From positions 1-64,000 of the forward strand of contig QHYH01000101.1 in assembly GCA_003223215.1 (NCBI GenBank): a DNA stretch of 64,000 nt, given 5' to 3'. Source of the DNA: Acidobacteriota bacterium (GTDB lineage: Bacteria > Acidobacteriota > Terriglobia > Acidiferrales > UBA7541). The notes beneath the pieces are model-generated. The model had not been told where the DNA came from, did no database searches, and saw only the letters and a program-made list of their open reading frames with translations. Each line of letters starts with the position of its first letter. Position 1 is the first letter of the stretch. Both the position numbers and the translations under genes were made by a program. Positions 55,347 to 64,000 of the stretch are shown here, in pieces.

Positions 55347-56663
55347 TTGGCGAGTACAGAACACACGGAAGCGATCGCGGATAGCTCTGTCGAGACCTCC
55401 ATCGAGCACAAAACGATTCGGAAGCTCCAGTTTCGGCTGATCCCCTACCTGTTCCTGCTTTACGTCGTCGCGATGATTGACCGGGTGAATATTAGTTTTG
55501 CCCAATTGACGATGAACAAGGATCTGGGCCTGAGCAGCCAGCAATATGGAATCGCCGCGGGAATTTTCTTCATCGGATATTTCCTTTTCGAAGTTCCCAG
55601 CAATTTGATCCTGCACAAGGTTGGAGCGCGCATCTGGATTGCGCGAATTCTTCTGGGTTGGGGATTGGTGGCGTCGCTAACCGGTTTGGTCGAGAGCATC
55701 CATCAGCTCTACGCCGCGCGCGTCCTGCTCGGGTTTGCCGAAGCGGGCTATTATCCGGGAATTGTCCTGTATCTGACGTACTGGTTCCGGCAGCGGGAAC
55801 AGGCGCGTGTTCTCTCTTTATTTCTGACCGGCTTTGCCGTGAACAGCATCCTGGGTGCGCCGGTCTCCGGCTTCATTTTGACGCATGTCCATTGGCTGGG
55901 CCTGGGAAGCTGGAGGTGGCTTTTCCTTCTCGAGGGCCTGCCAGCCATCGCTCTGGGATTCCTTACCTATCTGGTGTTGCCCAATCGCCCGAGCGAAGCG
56001 GGATTCCTGACGGCAGAGGAAAAGCGCTGGCTGCAAACGGAGTTAGCGCGAGAGGAGGCGGCGAAATGGGGGCGACGCTCGGCGATGGCGGGAATGACCG
56101 ATTTTCGCGTATGGTACCTGGCGGTCATCTACTTCGCCATGATGATCGGGAGCTACACCCTAAGCTTCTATGCGCCGAAACTCGTCGCGTCTTTGTCGAG
56201 CGAATATTCCTACAGTTTGGTCGGCTCCTTGGTGATGATTCCGTACCTGGCGGCGCTTGTGGGGATGATTTTTGTTGGGCGCAGTTCGGACCGCCGGATG
56301 GAGCGCCGATATCACGCGGCGATTTCTTTGCTGGTGGGAGGAATCGGGTTTTTGTCGCTGACCGCGCTTCATTCTCCTGTCGTCACGATCGTGCTGCTGT
56401 CCCTTCTGGCGATCGGCTATTGCAGCTCCCTCAGCCCTTTCTGGGCGATGCCCAGCGAGTTCTTGTCGGGGTTCTCGGCCGCCAGCGGGATCGCGTTCAT
56501 CAATTCGGTGGGAAACCTGGGTGGGTTTTTCGGACCGTCCATGGTCGGGTTCATCACGCAAAAGACCGGCACGCTGTACGGCGGTCTGGCGTTTGCAGGG
56601 GTTTCCATGCTGGTGGGGGCAACGCTGGTGCTATTGCTCCCGAAGATGTCTGCCGCCCGTTGA
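55347..56663 (+). CDS. MFS transporter, anion:cation symporter (ACS) type
   Basis: 438 residues from a TTG start, with twelve predicted membrane spans. The ACS-type signature RLIPYLFLLYVVAMIDRVNISFA is followed by YFLFEVPSNLILHKVGAR, FAEAGYYPGIVLYLTYWFRQREQAR and GSWRWLFLLEGLPA. ACS transporters import organic anions such as tartrate, glucarate or phthalate by proton symport. The nearby hydrolase (57378) may use the same type of substrate, but this is not certain. Confidence 0.88.
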   Translation: MASTEHTEAIADSSVETSIEHKTIRKLQFRLIPYLFLLYVVAMIDRVNISFAQLTMNKDLGLSSQQYGIAAGIFFIGYFLFEVPSNLILHKVGARIWIARILLGWGLVASLTGLVESIHQLYAARVLLGFAEAGYYPGIVLYLTYWFRQREQARVLSLFLTGFAVNSILGAPVSGFILTHVHWLGLGSWRWLFLLEGLPAIALGFLTYLVLPNRPSEAGFLTAEEKRWLQTELAREEAAKWGRRSAMAGMTDFRVWYLAVIYFAMMIGSYTLSFYAPKLVASLSSEYSYSLVGSLVMIPYLAALVGMIFVGRSSDRRMERRYHAAISLLVGGIGFLSLTALHSPVVTIVLLSLLAIGYCSSLSPFWAMPSEFLSGFSAASGIAFINSVGNLGGFFGPSMVGFITQKTGTLYGGLAFAGVSMLVGATLVLLLPKMSAAR

Positions 56664-56741
56664 ACGCCGGCCAAAAGGGTCACATTTTGCCGGAAACAGA
56701 GAACCGCGTGGTCCGTCTAAGGGCTGCGGAGGAATCCTCGA

Positions 56742-57275
56742 GTGATCAAACGAGTACCGTTTTTTTTGCTTTTGTTGCTGGCCATTCCCGTCTCTGCGCA
56801 GGACAAGAAACCAACGACGCTCAAAGAGGTTTTGCTGGCGGAACTGAAGTCCACGCACGGCGCCGAAGAGTGGTTTGTGCCGGCGAATATTGCCCTGAAG
56901 GGTCTGACGGCCGAGCAGGCAAGCTGGACCGACGGCAAGGGCAATCACTCGGTCGGACAGTTGGCGTACCATCTGGTGTTCTGGAATCGCCGGAATCTCC
57001 AGGTTCTGAAAGGCGAAAAACCCGAGAAATTCAGCGGTAATAACGACGAAACCTTCGACAAGTTCGATACCAAGAAATGGAACGAAATCGTCCAGCAGCT
57101 CGATGAGGTCATGAGTGAGCTCGAAAAATGGGTGGAAACCGCCGATGAAGCAAAATTGAAAGAGTCCGCCCAAGTGTTTACGCACATCAGCACGCACAAC
57201 GCGTATCACATCGGCCAGATCATCTACGTTCGCAAAGAGCAAGGCTCCTGGGACCCCAAGAACGGCGTGCGATAG
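56742..57275 (+). CDS. Secreted DinB-family protein
   Basis: 177 residues from a GTG start with a signal peptide (VPFFLLLLLAIPVSAQ). DinB-like four-helix bundle: SVGQLAYHLVFWNRRN with a His, and HISTHNAYHIGQIIYVRKEQGSW with two more His at the C-terminus, giving the three-His metal site of the family. The same family includes bacillithiol transferases and YfiT. Export of a DinB protein is unusual. It follows the MFS gene by 78 bases. Confidence 0.75.
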   Translation: MIKRVPFFLLLLLAIPVSAQDKKPTTLKEVLLAELKSTHGAEEWFVPANIALKGLTAEQASWTDGKGNHSVGQLAYHLVFWNRRNLQVLKGEKPEKFSGNNDETFDKFDTKKWNEIVQQLDEVMSELEKWVETADEAKLKESAQVFTHISTHNAYHIGQIIYVRKEQGSWDPKNGVR

Positions 57276-57377
57276 CCGCCGGCGCTGCTAGCAAACAAGA
57301 GCATCCGCGTACCTCTGCCAAGCAAGACTGCACTACAATCGCGGCGCGGTAGGTTCATCTTCGGGGGGATACGGCCA

Positions 57378-58700
57378 GTGCTCGCGAACCGTCGAGAATT
57401 ATTGTATGGCATGGCCACTGCGTTTGCCGGATTCGCCATGCCCCGGCTGGGCGCAAGTAAGAAGGCACAGTCCGGTCTGCGCATCAATGCCGCGCGCCTC
57501 AAGCGCCGGCTCGAGGATTTGAGTGTTTACGGGCGGCCCGCGGGCGGGACCTTTGCCGATGGCGTAAGCCGTGTTGCTTATTCTGACGCGGATGTGGCGG
57601 GCCGGAATTACGCGATGAAAGCGATGCGTGAGGCTGGACTCCAGCCGCGCATCGATCCCGCAGGAAACATTTTTGGGGCGCGCGCCGGGATGGCGGCGTC
57701 CGCGCCGCGCATTCTTTTTGGTTCGCACATCGATTCCGTACCCAACGGAGGAAATTTTGACGGCGACGTGGGCTCGATGTCGGCCATTGAGGTGATGCAG
57801 ACCTTCGAGGAAAATCATGTGACGACCAAGCATCCGCTCGAAATGGTCATCTGGTCGAACGAAGAAAATTTGGTCGGCAGTCCCGCGGCGGCCGGCGGGC
57901 TGGACGAGAGCGTCCTCAGCCGCGTCTACAACGGTATTCGGATGGAAGACGGCCTTCGAAAGATTGGGGGTGATCCAACACGGCTAGCGGAGGCGCGGCT
58001 CGCCCCGCATTCCTTTTGTTGCTATCTGGAATTGCACATCGAGCAGGGCGGCACGCTCGACAAAAGCAAGATTCCCATTGGCGTAGTCGAAGGAATCGTC
58101 AGCATTGACGAATACGAGGCGGAGATCCGCGGATTCGCCAATCACGCCGGGACGACCCCCATGCCGGATCGGCGCAATGCGCTGCTTGCGGCCGCGAAGC
58201 TGATCGAAGCCGTACAAGATGCGGTTACGCGAGAGCCGGGACGACAGGTCGGGACGGTGGGGCAGTTGCAGGTCTTTCCCAATGCTCACAATGTGGTGCC
58301 GGGTTTGGCTAGGCTATCCATCGAATTGCGCGACCTTTCCGCGGAGAAGATCGCGCGGCTGGGCGACGAGATTCAGCGGAAAGCTCAGGAAATTGCGCGT
58401 GAGACCGGAACGGAGGTTCACATCAAGAAAGTCGATCACGATCCCCCGGCCATGGCCGACCCCGAAATCCAGGCAAAAATCGAACAGGCGGCGGCTAGCT
58501 TGGGACTGAAGACCATCCGTCTGCCAAGCGGCGCAGGGCACGACGCGCAATGGATGGCGCGGCTGGCGCCGATGGGGATGATTTTTGTGCCCAGCCTCCT
58601 GGGCATCAGTCATGCACCGAAAGAGCTTACTTCGTGGGAGGATTGCGCGAATGGAGCGAACGTGCTGCTCGAAACGCTTCTTCTCCTCGACGGCCGCTGA
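57378..58700 (+). CDS. M20-type amidohydrolase (N-carbamoyl-L-amino acid hydrolase/ureidopropionase family)
   Basis: 440 residues from a GTG start. The leader NRRELLYGMATAFAGFA carries a twin-Arg-like RRELL motif, so Tat export is possible. The catalytic domain has FGSHIDSVPNGGNFDGDVG (metal His/Asp), WSNEEN (catalytic Glu-Glu), LELHIEQGGTL and FVPSLLGISHAPKELT. These fit the allantoate amidohydrolase/hydantoinase-linked carbamoylase group. The substrate is a carbamoyl or ureido compound by family. It follows the DinB gene by 102 bases. Confidence 0.82.
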   Translation: MLANRRELLYGMATAFAGFAMPRLGASKKAQSGLRINAARLKRRLEDLSVYGRPAGGTFADGVSRVAYSDADVAGRNYAMKAMREAGLQPRIDPAGNIFGARAGMAASAPRILFGSHIDSVPNGGNFDGDVGSMSAIEVMQTFEENHVTTKHPLEMVIWSNEENLVGSPAAAGGLDESVLSRVYNGIRMEDGLRKIGGDPTRLAEARLAPHSFCCYLELHIEQGGTLDKSKIPIGVVEGIVSIDEYEAEIRGFANHAGTTPMPDRRNALLAAAKLIEAVQDAVTREPGRQVGTVGQLQVFPNAHNVVPGLARLSIELRDLSAEKIARLGDEIQRKAQEIARETGTEVHIKKVDHDPPAMADPEIQAKIEQAAASLGLKTIRLPSGAGHDAQWMARLAPMGMIFVPSLLGISHAPKELTSWEDCANGANVLLETLLLLDGR

Positions 58701-58989
58701 GGCGGGAGACAGTCCAGTTTTTGGCGGTCCGGCTCCAAGACCTTCCCTTGATGCTTACCACAACCGGGTGTGCGAGGGTTTTTGTACCTCTCCCGAGAGC
58801 GGTATATAGTTACTACGGGCAGTACACACACCACGCGTGTGCTGCTCGAGCATCCTTCTCTGCCGTGCTATGAGCTCCGATGATGGTGGGCTCCGATAGG
58901 CGTGCGACGGGCGCCAGAAGCGGGCCCACTCCGCACCGGTTCGGCACCCGTTAGGCAGCTTTCAGAAACCGCAAAGGCATTTCGAAGGA

Positions 58990-61590
58990 ATGGCCGCAGA
59001 CGTCAACAAGCATTTGGATCGCGCGAAGCGCTTCCTTGAGAAGAATCGTGTCGAGGATGCCATCGAAGCGTATCTCGCGGTGCTCGGGGAAGCACCCCAG
59101 CATCAGGAAGCGACGCAGGCCTTGGGTGATCTCTATGCGCGCATCGACCAAGCCGACCGCGCTGCCGTGTATTACGGCATGTTGTTTGATTTGCTGATCG
59201 ATCCTAAGGATGAAAGCAAAGCGCTGGCCATCTACAACCGGTTTCTTCGTTCCATTCCGGCACAGCAGGCCCCCGAGCGCGTTGCGCGCTACGCCTTCCT
59301 GCTGCAGCGGCAGAATCGAGCGGACGAAGCGGTCGAGCAGTACAACAAGGCCGGCGAGCTTTTCGTAGCGGCGGGGCGCGACGATGACGCGCTGTTTTGT
59401 TGGGAGAGGATCGCTCGGCTCGAGCCAGACAACCTGGCGCGGCAGATCAAGCTGGCAGAGGGCGCAGAGCGCCTCGGAAAGAATGCGTTGGCGGCACGCG
59501 CGTTCCTGCGCGCGGGACAACTGGCCACGACCAAGGGTTCTTCCTCCGATGCGGTGAATCTTTTGGGCCGCGCGCAAAAGCTGGCGCCGCAGGAGCGCAG
59601 CGTGGCGCTGCTCTACGCGCAGGCCAATCTGCAAAGCGGAAACGCGGTTCGCGCCGTCTCGATTCTGGAGCCATTTGCCGCCTCGGAGAGCGACGCGCCG
59701 TTCTTCACGACCTATTCCGAAGCGCTGATGGGCGCGGGCAACCTGGAGCGCGCCAGCGAAGTGCTGCAAAAGCTGCTGAAGGAAAAAAATGAAGGATTAA
59801 CGCAACTCTTCGACCTGGCCGAGCGCCACGCCGCCGTCGGGCAGGACCAGAGGGCCACCGCCATCCTCGAAATGCTGAAGCGGCGCATGTTCGCCGGCAA
59901 ACGGCAAAATGATTTCGCGACCATGATCGACGGATTAGGCGCGAAATTTCCGCACTCGCAAGCCATTTTGGAATTCTGGGCCGGTATCCGCAACGAATTG
60001 AACCGCGAATCGCAGTATTTCGAGGTGTTGATCAAGCTGTTTGATGTGTACCTGACTTCCGGAAACGTCAAGAAGGCGTCGGAGTCGCTGGAACGCCTGG
60101 TGGACATCGACCCTTACGACTATCGCAACCAGGAGCGGCTCGAAATGCTGCGGGGCCGCGTGGACGACGCCTATGTAAATCGCCTTTCAAGCCGGATGAT
60201 GAAAGCGGGTCAGGCCACCGGAGGACACGCTCCGAGGTCGGGAGCGACCGAGCGGGCTTCGGGGCCGCTGGGCAACCCCGAAGGCGGGCGGCAGATGCAG
60301 GCGCTGGAAGATCTGATCGTCCAGACGGAAATTTTTCTGCAATACTCGCTGCAGAGTAAAGCACTGGAACGCTTGCAAAAGATTGCCTCGCTTTTTCCCG
60401 GGGAAGAGGCGCGCAACGCGCGGCTGTCTAGCTTGTATCAGACCGCGAACTGGTGGCCGCCGGGCGCGCAGAAGCCCCAAGACGAGCCTGCGGCAAAGGG
60501 CGGGCCGGCGGCTGCAGCGTCATCGGCTGGCGAACCGCAAACCGGGGCGATTTCGAGCAAGACGGGGGTGTATTCCGCCGAGACGTTGCGCGACCTGTCG
60601 AAAATCTCGGAGATCAACCAGAAAATCTTCCGCCAACAGACGCCTCGCGCGATGCTCAACACCGCGGTCAACGAGGTAGGGACGTACCTGCGCGCCACGC
60701 GGGCGCTGGCTGTCGTTGGTGCGCCGGGAAGGCCGCCGGAAATGGCGGCGGAATTTTGCGGCACGGGCGTGAAGGCCGCGATGGGCGCGCAAGTGGTGCT
60801 TTTGCTGGCGCAGATGGAAAAGGCCCACCCGGACGAGCTTGGCGGGCTGGTGGTGAAGGCATCGGAAGGTTCGATTCTCGGCGAACTCGGACTGGAGTCG
60901 GCGCTGGGGGTGATGATCTTGGACAAAGAAACACAAACGCCTGCGGGCATGTTGATCGCGGCGCAGGCGGAACGCCACAAATGGAAGCCCAACGAGGTCT
61001 ATTTTTTGCAGGCGATCGGCGATCAGATGCTCATGAGTGTGAGCCATACGCGGCTGCGCTCGTTGGTGCGGCGCATGGGCGTTTCCGATGAACGCTCCGG
61101 GCTCCTGAGCCGCAGCTCCTATCTGAGCTGTTTGGTGACGGAAGCGGACCGCGCGAAATCGCAAGGCACGCCGTTGTCGCTAGCCGTTCTGCAGATCGAC
61201 CGCGGAGGCGAGATTCTGCGCCAGCAGGGCGAGCCGCCGCTAGAGCGTTTTCTCGAGCAACTGGCGCGAGCACTGCAGCCGATTGTGCGGCAAAACGATG
61301 TTGCCGTGAAACATACGTCATGGTCGCTGGCGTTTATCTTGCCGGACACCGCTTTGGCTGGTGCGCAGAACCTGGCGGATAAATTGCGGCGCGCGGCGTC
61401 CGGGTTGCGGCCGCCTTGGGATTCCACGCAAATCACTCTGAGCGCGGGAATCGTCGAGGCCGTTCCGAAGCCGGATTACGACAGCGAAGACATTGTGACC
61501 GACTTGATCAATCGCGCAGAATTCTCGATGGAAGAAGCGCGCAAGAAGGGCGGCGACAGCGTTGTCGCGCTGGACACGCCAAAACTCTAG
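58990..61590 (+). CDS. TPR-GAF-degenerate GGDEF signalling protein
   Basis: 866 residues. The first about 410 residues are TPR-like repeats (HLDRAKRFLEKNRVEDAIEAYLAVLGEAPQ, DRAAVYYGMLFDLLI and others), followed by a flexible Ala/Gly/Pro-rich linker. Residues about 530-690 form a GAF-like sensor domain, and the C-terminal 170 residues are a GGDEF fold (SRSSYLSCLVTEADRAKSQGTPLSLAVLQID). The GGDEF active motif is replaced by VKHTSWSLAFIL, so no diguanylate cyclase activity is expected. It may be a c-di-GMP or nucleotide receptor or an interaction platform. It follows a 289-base gap without a clear gene. Confidence 0.75.
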   Translation: MAADVNKHLDRAKRFLEKNRVEDAIEAYLAVLGEAPQHQEATQALGDLYARIDQADRAAVYYGMLFDLLIDPKDESKALAIYNRFLRSIPAQQAPERVARYAFLLQRQNRADEAVEQYNKAGELFVAAGRDDDALFCWERIARLEPDNLARQIKLAEGAERLGKNALAARAFLRAGQLATTKGSSSDAVNLLGRAQKLAPQERSVALLYAQANLQSGNAVRAVSILEPFAASESDAPFFTTYSEALMGAGNLERASEVLQKLLKEKNEGLTQLFDLAERHAAVGQDQRATAILEMLKRRMFAGKRQNDFATMIDGLGAKFPHSQAILEFWAGIRNELNRESQYFEVLIKLFDVYLTSGNVKKASESLERLVDIDPYDYRNQERLEMLRGRVDDAYVNRLSSRMMKAGQATGGHAPRSGATERASGPLGNPEGGRQMQALEDLIVQTEIFLQYSLQSKALERLQKIASLFPGEEARNARLSSLYQTANWWPPGAQKPQDEPAAKGGPAAAASSAGEPQTGAISSKTGVYSAETLRDLSKISEINQKIFRQQTPRAMLNTAVNEVGTYLRATRALAVVGAPGRPPEMAAEFCGTGVKAAMGAQVVLLLAQMEKAHPDELGGLVVKASEGSILGELGLESALGVMILDKETQTPAGMLIAAQAERHKWKPNEVYFLQAIGDQMLMSVSHTRLRSLVRRMGVSDERSGLLSRSSYLSCLVTEADRAKSQGTPLSLAVLQIDRGGEILRQQGEPPLERFLEQLARALQPIVRQNDVAVKHTSWSLAFILPDTALAGAQNLADKLRRAASGLRPPWDSTQITLSAGIVEAVPKPDYDSEDIVTDLINRAEFSMEEARKKGGDSVVALDTPKL

Positions 61591-61640
61591 ACACGCGCAG
61601 ATGCCGTTACTGTGGGACGCTGGTTAAGCGCAATTGCCCT

Positions 61641-62216
61641 TTAGGTTCCCATATACATCACGTAAACGTACCCGCCCGTGTGAATGTTGTACAGCAGATA
61701 CCAGCCGTCGTGATCGGGGTCTTGGTATACCACAGAGTCGTCGCTGTCACAGTTCCAGCACCAGTCCGCCGCAACCGGCCAGTCCCAAGAAGCAATCTGA
61801 AACGAAAAGCCCCCGGGGAACCAGAAGATATGACGGTTGGCGTCGAATCGTTCCACTTTGTACCGGTAAGATGGGCCTAAATGTTCGAGATGTCCGTGTT
61901 CGAACGGATGATCCACTTGAAAGCGCTTGTCGTTGGGCTTGTCGTGGCCATACCAATGACCATTGCTCACATGCGGCAAGGTGTTGACGCGCCCGCCTTC
62001 CTTGCGGTCCTGCTCGGGAGGGGCGGAGCGTGATTCGCGGCGCTGGGGGGGATCGGGGATGCGCCCTTGATTGGCGCGAGGCGCATTCGGTCCGTGCTCA
62101 TCGTGTTTCTCTTCGCCTCGTTGCTCGTTCGGGCGACGATCCTCGGGGCGTTGTGCGAAGGCTGGGACTGCTAAAAACAATACAGAAGCGGCCAACAACA
62201 CTGCGCGGTTCTTCAT
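61641..62216 (-). CDS. Secreted, highly charged protein of unknown function
   Basis: 191 residues with signal peptide (AVLLAASVLFLAVPAFAQ). Residues about 22-75 are a low-complexity Arg/Glu/Asp/Pro/His-rich segment (QRPEDRRPNEQRGEEKHDEH), likely disordered. The C-terminal part is aromatic-rich: HIFWFPGGFSFQIASWDWPV, WCWNCDSDDSVVYQDPDHDGWYLLYN. The WCWNC and DPDHDG stretches could bind metal. The C-terminal module recurs in acidobacterial secreted proteins in my memory but has no name I can give. Confidence 0.55.
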   Translation of the reverse strand: MKNRAVLLAASVLFLAVPAFAQRPEDRRPNEQRGEEKHDEHGPNAPRANQGRIPDPPQRRESRSAPPEQDRKEGGRVNTLPHVSNGHWYGHDKPNDKRFQVDHPFEHGHLEHLGPSYRYKVERFDANRHIFWFPGGFSFQIASWDWPVAADWCWNCDSDDSVVYQDPDHDGWYLLYNIHTGGYVYVMYMGT

Positions 62217-62470
62217 AGTGCTCTCCTAAAAAGCGTGAATCAGAGCCGTGTAAGTCTGTTCCGAGCCGGGTGGGTCTTGATTTTTACCATCATTGCGACG
62301 CGACAAAGGGGCTTCTCGGGTGCATGGACAATGCCGAGGTTCGGTGAGCTTGAGGAACATGCCTGGAAGTCAACCGATGACCCAACTTTGCTCTTCATCC
62401 GCACCCAGGTTTGCGCTTTTCTCCGGCAACGGTAAACTGTGAGCAGGGAATCCCGCAAAGTGAGGAAGAA

Positions 62471-63658
62471 ATGTTTCCAACGGACGTAGTGATTGTGGCG
62501 GGCGCGCGGACGCCCATGGCGCGCTACAGCGGCGCCTTCTCGGACGTGAGCGCGATTGATTTGGCGGCTCATGCATCGAAGGAGGCCACCCGGCGCTCGG
62601 GGGTGGACCCGGACGAATTCGACCACGTCGTTTTCGGCAACGTGATGCAGACGAGCGCCGACGCGATTTATGGCGCGCGGCATGTCGGTCTGAAAGCGGG
62701 GCTGAAAATCGAAACACCTGCGGTGACGGTGAACCGCTTGTGCGGTTCGGGCATCGAGGCGATCGCGCAGGGCGCACAGCGGCTCTTGCTTGGCGAAGCG
62801 ACGATGGTGCTGGCTGGCGGCATGGAAAATATGACGCAGGCGCCATTTGTGATTCGTGGGCTGCGCAACGGATTGAAGCTTGGCGGCGGCGCGCTCGAAG
62901 ATTCGCTAATGGCGGGCTTGACCGACACGTATTGTGGCTTGCCGATGGCGTTGACGGCGGAGAAACTCGCCGAGCAGTACGGAATCACGCGAAAAGATGC
63001 GGATGCGTACGCGCTCCGCAGCCAGCAGGCGGCAGACGCCGCGTACAAAGCGTGCCGGATCAAACAAGAGCTCGTGCCAGTGGAGGTCAAGCGGGGGAAG
63101 AAAACGCTGGTCGTCAGCGAAGACGATCACCGGCGGCCAGACACGACCATGGAAATCCTGGAAAAACTGCCGCCTTCGTTCAAGAAAGACGGCATCGTGA
63201 CCGCCGGAAATGCGAGCGGCATAGTGGATGGCGCGGCAGCAGTGGTCGTAACCGGAGAAAAGACCGCGAAAGAACGCGGCTTGAAGCCCTTGGGCCGGAT
63301 CGTGTCCTGGGCGGCGGCCGGAGTGGATCCGAGCATCATGGGCATCGGGCCCGTGCCCTCTTCCCGGAAGGCGCTAAAGCTCGCGGGGCTGACGCTCGAG
63401 CAGATGGATCGCGTGGAGGTGAACGAGGCGTTTGCCGCACAATATCTGGCCGTCGAGAAAGCGCTCGGATTGAAGCGCGACAAAACCAATGTGAATGGCG
63501 GGGCGATTGCGCTCGGCCATCCGCTGGGAGCAAGCGGAACGCGCCTGGTTATCACCCTTCTGAACGAACTGCGGCGAAATGGAATGCGCTATGGACTGGC
63601 GACGGCGTGTATCGGCGGCGGGCAGGGCATTGCGATGATCGTCGAAGCCCTGAAATAG
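62471..63658 (+). CDS. Acetyl-CoA acetyltransferase (thiolase)
   Basis: 395 residues from ATG 62471. Active-site residues are Cys in NRLCGSGIEAIAQG, His in NGGAIALGHPLGASG and Cys in ATACIGGGQG. The family's GGMENMTQAPFVIRG and VNEAFAAQYLAVEKALG are complete. It condenses or cleaves acyl-CoA at the beta-keto position. Together with the 3-hydroxyacyl-CoA dehydrogenase that starts 187 bases later, it fits a beta-oxidation or butyrate/PHB-type pathway. Confidence 0.92.
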   Translation: MFPTDVVIVAGARTPMARYSGAFSDVSAIDLAAHASKEATRRSGVDPDEFDHVVFGNVMQTSADAIYGARHVGLKAGLKIETPAVTVNRLCGSGIEAIAQGAQRLLLGEATMVLAGGMENMTQAPFVIRGLRNGLKLGGGALEDSLMAGLTDTYCGLPMALTAEKLAEQYGITRKDADAYALRSQQAADAAYKACRIKQELVPVEVKRGKKTLVVSEDDHRRPDTTMEILEKLPPSFKKDGIVTAGNASGIVDGAAAVVVTGEKTAKERGLKPLGRIVSWAAAGVDPSIMGIGPVPSSRKALKLAGLTLEQMDRVEVNEAFAAQYLAVEKALGLKRDKTNVNGGAIALGHPLGASGTRLVITLLNELRRNGMRYGLATACIGGGQGIAMIVEALK

Positions 63659-63844
63659 GGGAAGGAAAGGAAGTCGAGAACGTAAAGGAGATAAAAGGGG
63701 CTTGAGGACAGGCGTTTGGGCGCTTCAATTTAAGATATCGCCACGGCGCTTATCACCGGCAGGGAACTGCCGCACAAAATAGGTTTCTGATAAACTTTCC
63801 GTTCCCGGACGAGGTGCTCATCCGCGGTCTCAGCGAGGAAAAGC

Positions 63845-64000
63845 ATGGCAATTCAAAAAGTGGGAGTCGTGGGGTGTGGGCTGATGGGTTCCGGTATCGC
63901 ACAAGTATGTGCGGCGGCGGGCTTCCCCACGGTCGTCCGCGAAGTGAGCGCGGAGCTGGTGGATAAGGGACTAAAGGGCATCGAGAAAAATCTGAACCGG
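63845..64000 (+). CDS. 3-hydroxyacyl-CoA dehydrogenase, N-terminal part (runs off the window)
   Basis: The first 52 codons are visible. MAIQKVGVVGCGLMGSGIAQVCAAAGF is the NAD-binding Rossmann motif GxGxxGxGIA of 3-hydroxybutyryl-CoA dehydrogenases, followed by VREVSAELVDKGLKGIEKNL, which matches the usual second strand and helix. It oxidises 3-hydroxyacyl-CoA to 3-ketoacyl-CoA, the substrate of the neighbouring thiolase. Confidence 0.88.
   Translation, partial: MAIQKVGVVGCGLMGSGIAQVCAAAGFPTVVREVSAELVDKGLKGIEKNLNR

Overview
The window looks like a chromosomal segment of an Acidobacteriota-type Gram-negative bacterium. This is inferred from gene content and protein style, not from a marker gene. 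It has a lipid A pathway using LpxI, a fused AroD-AroE, many secreted metallopeptidases and TPR proteins, PilZ and DUF2905 proteins, and frequent GTG/TTG starts. No rRNA, CRISPR array or plasmid functions were seen.

Bases 1 to about 14,560 are an accessory, decaying island. It holds: a frameshifted HsdR_N-type nuclease/P-loop NTPase; a secreted coiled-coil protein; a 58-residue zinc-ribbon gene; an internally deleted group II intron (about 3,828-4,460); PilZ, degenerate receiver, SnoaL, TatA-like and HEAT-repeat genes; a double palindromic repeat (8,234-8,396); a lipoprotein; a broken type I methyltransferase gene (hsdM) with no hsdS or hsdR beside it; fragments of a zinc-ribbon/HhH-like protein, a cysteine-peptidase-like protein and a PD-(D/E)XK protein; an excisionase-like HTH gene; and a tRNA-Glu(CTC). 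The tRNA is followed by a twice-frameshifted tyrosine integrase and then a second, degenerate tRNA-Glu 5' half. This is the signature of site-specific integration at tRNA-Glu.

From 14,800 to 22,400 there is a pair of ABC exporter half-transporters facing a radical SAM gene, then an ABC ATPase/permease/TPR operon. From 22,400 to 27,700 come M1-like, MA-like (HELTH) and M20 peptidases. The 27,867-34,901 block is a tightly overlapping run: fabZ, lpxA, lpxI, a Gfo/Idh oxidoreductase, a TonB-like protein, a 32-codon membrane ORF and miaA, followed by hflX. It couples lipid A synthesis, envelope energy transduction and tRNA modification.

The rest is mostly core metabolism: a pgsA-like gene with AMMECR1, aroDE, trpE-trpG (with trpD inverted 2 kb away behind an M20 peptidase), sucC-sucD, an unassigned structured-RNA candidate, ndk, a DUF2905 gene, a dead merR, lepA, an M55 peptidase, xseA, an MFS transporter, a secreted DinB protein, an amidohydrolase, a TPR/GAF/degenerate GGDEF protein, a thiolase and the start of a 3-hydroxyacyl-CoA dehydrogenase.

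The most interesting items are the integration scar at tRNA-Glu, the HsdR_N-NTPase relic, the deleted group II intron, the palindromic double hairpin, the RNA candidate before ndk, and the 32-codon ORF between the TonB-like gene and miaA.
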